A DNA stretch of 64,000 bases, taken from NCBI RefSeq assembly GCF_030866785.1, contig NZ_CP133018.1, positions 3,100,001 through 3,164,000 on the forward strand. The letters run 5' to 3'. Source of the stretch: Agromyces protaetiae (GTDB lineage: Bacteria; Actinomycetota; Actinomycetes; Actinomycetales; Microbacteriaceae). Below are positions 62,908 to 64,000 of this stretch, piece after piece (within the stretch, counting starts at the first letter, position 1; each line of letters opens with the position of its first letter). The position numbers and the translations under genes are program-made. The notes below the pieces were generated by a model. It had not been told where the DNA came from and did no database searches. It worked only from the letters and a program-made list of their open reading frames with translations.

Positions 62908-64000
62908 TCAGCTGTAGTTGCCGGGCGTGAAGTCGTCGCTCGAGAACGCGTCGAAGTCGACGAAGCTCAGGTCGCCCTCGTTGAACGCGGCATCGTCGGA
63001 GAAGATGCGGTTCGGGTAGCGCTCCGCCTTCGCCTCCTCCGTGGCCTCGACCGTGACGTTCCGGTACTTCTGGAGCCCGGTGCCCGCGGGGATCAGCTTT
63101 CCGATGATCACGTTCTCCTTGAGGCCGACCAGCGGGTCCGACTTGCCCTCCATGGCGGCCTGCGTGAGCACGCGGGTCGTCTCCTGGAAGGACGCGGCCG
63201 ACAGCCACGACTCGGTCGCGAGGGAGGCCTTGGTGATACCCATGACCTCCTGACGCGCCGATGCCGTCTTCTTGCCCTCGGTGAGCGCGGCACGGTTGAT
63301 CCCGTTGTACTTCGAACGGTCGACGAGCTCACCCGGCAGCAGGTCGGTGTCGCCGTGGTCGACGACGGTGACCTTGCGCAGCATCTGGCGCACGATGACC
63401 TCGATGTGCTTGTCGTGGATCGGCACACCCTGCGAGCGGTACACGTCCTGGACGCCGTTCACCAGGTGCTTCTGCACCTCGCGCACGCCCTTGACCCGGA
63501 GGACCTCCTTGGGGTCGATCGCGCCCACGATGATCTGCTGACCGAGCTCGACGTGCTGGCCGTCCTCGACGAGCAGCGTCGAGCGCTTGAGCACGTTGTA
63601 CGTGATCGGCTCGTCGCCGTTGTCGGGCGTCAGGATGACCTTGCGCTGCTTCTCGGTCTCGTCGACCGTGATGCGGCCGGGAGCCTCGACGATCGGCGAC
63701 GCACCCTTCGGGGTACGGGCCTCGAAGAGCTCCTGCACGCGGGGCAGACCCTGCGTGATGTCATCGGCCGACGCAGAACCACCCGTGTGGAAGGTACGCA
63801 TCGTCAGCTGCGTGCCGGGCTCACCGATCGACTGCGCCGCGATGATGCCGACGGCCTCACCCAGGTCGACCAGCTTGCCGGTCGCGAGCGAACGGCCGTA
63901 GCAGGCCGCGCAGACACCGACGGCCGACTCGCACGTGAGCACGGAGCGCACGCGGATCGTCTCAACGCCCGCGGCGACGAGCTTGTCGATGAGCACGTCA
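62908..64000 (-). CDS. rpoC: RNA polymerase beta' subunit, C-terminal part
   Basis: The last 364 residues of beta'. [20 protein letters not shown] carries the later zinc-binding cysteines. [20 protein letters not shown] and [10 protein letters not shown] belong to the bridge-helix/trigger-loop neighbourhood. [20 protein letters not shown] and the clamp-side block [19 protein letters not shown] follow. The 5' part lies beyond the right edge. It normally precedes rpsL in Actinobacteria; here about 25 kb of other genes intervene. Confidence 0.98.
   Translation of the reverse strand, partial: DVLIDKLVAAGVETIRVRSVLTCESAVGVCAACYGRSLATGKLVDLGEAVGIIAAQSIGEPGTQLTMRTFHTGGSASADDITQGLPRVQELFEARTPKGASPIVEAPGRITVDETEKQRKVILTPDNGDEPITYNVLKRSTLLVEDGQHVELGQQIIVGAIDPKEVLRVKGVREVQKHLVNGVQDVYRSQGVPIHDKHIEVIVRQMLRKVTVVDHGDTDLLPGELVDRSKYNGINRAALTEGKKTASARQEVMGITKASLATESWLSAASFQETTRVLTQAAMEGKSDPLVGLKENVIIGKLIPAGTGLQKYRNVTVEATEEAKAERYPNRIFSDDAAFNEGDLSFVDFDAFSSDDFTPGNYS

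Overview
The window is chromosomal DNA from a high-GC actinobacterium, most likely a member of the Microbacteriaceae. The evidence is the strong G/C third-position bias, many GTG starts, TANNNT -10 boxes, actinobacterial ribosomal protein variants with Ala/Lys-rich tails, and very frequent GGATGC-type words. This is an inference; no 16S rRNA or tRNA gene is visible. The left 37 kb is mainly the translation and transcription superoperon on the minus strand. The right 27 kb is an accessory block that ends in rpoC.

Layout from 1 to 37.3 kb: 5' part of glmS (-), coaA (+), glmM, rpsI, rplM and truA (-). An alpha/beta hydrolase plus DUF1905 pair follows, divergent from a TetR regulator across a clear palindromic operator. 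Then come rplQ, rpoA, rpsK, rpsM, rpmJ and infA. A mannitol PTS operon (mtlD, EIIA, EIICB, EI, HPr and a small EIIB) with a divergent PRD activator separates infA from map, adk and secY. The spc and S10 clusters run from rplO to rpsJ without interruption. An acyltransferase gene lies between rpsJ and tuf, followed by fusA, rpsG and rpsL. A good sigma-70-type promoter precedes rpsL, at 37561-37589.

The region 37.6-62.9 kb separates rpsL from rpoC. It holds unrecognised membrane proteins, two 85-bp palindromic elements, a stand-alone TNT-domain (NAD glycohydrolase) protein divergent from two small genes, a frameshifted alpha/beta hydrolase with an HxlR regulator, and a type VII secretion locus. 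That locus reads on the minus strand as: exported protein, FHA-EssC/EccC-type ATPase, zinc-ribbon/FHA protein, three WXG100-type proteins, a 2103-residue polymorphic toxin, and three overlapping small genes. The first small gene encodes a DUF1851/Tdi1-like protein. A membrane protein, a lipoprotein and a four-helix membrane protein lie beyond the ATPase.

The main discovery is the 2103-residue effector. I read four separate toxin-type domains in it: two papain-fold (Tox-PL) domains with Cys/His pairs, one TNT domain whose usual glutamine is replaced by histidine, and a C-terminal Ntox15 domain with an HxxD motif. Its stop codon overlaps the start of the Tdi1-like gene, so the Tde-Tdi DNase-immunity pairing known from type VI secretion appears here in a type VII context. 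No EccB, EccD, EccE or MycP gene is visible, so the apparatus here is either a reduced type or completed elsewhere. Repeats are frequent: a 16-copy 24-bp array coding for SADAPSAP, 25-bp, 14-bp and 28-bp tandem repeats, a GATGCC microsatellite inside the PTS regulator, and GAGGCATCCG copies throughout.
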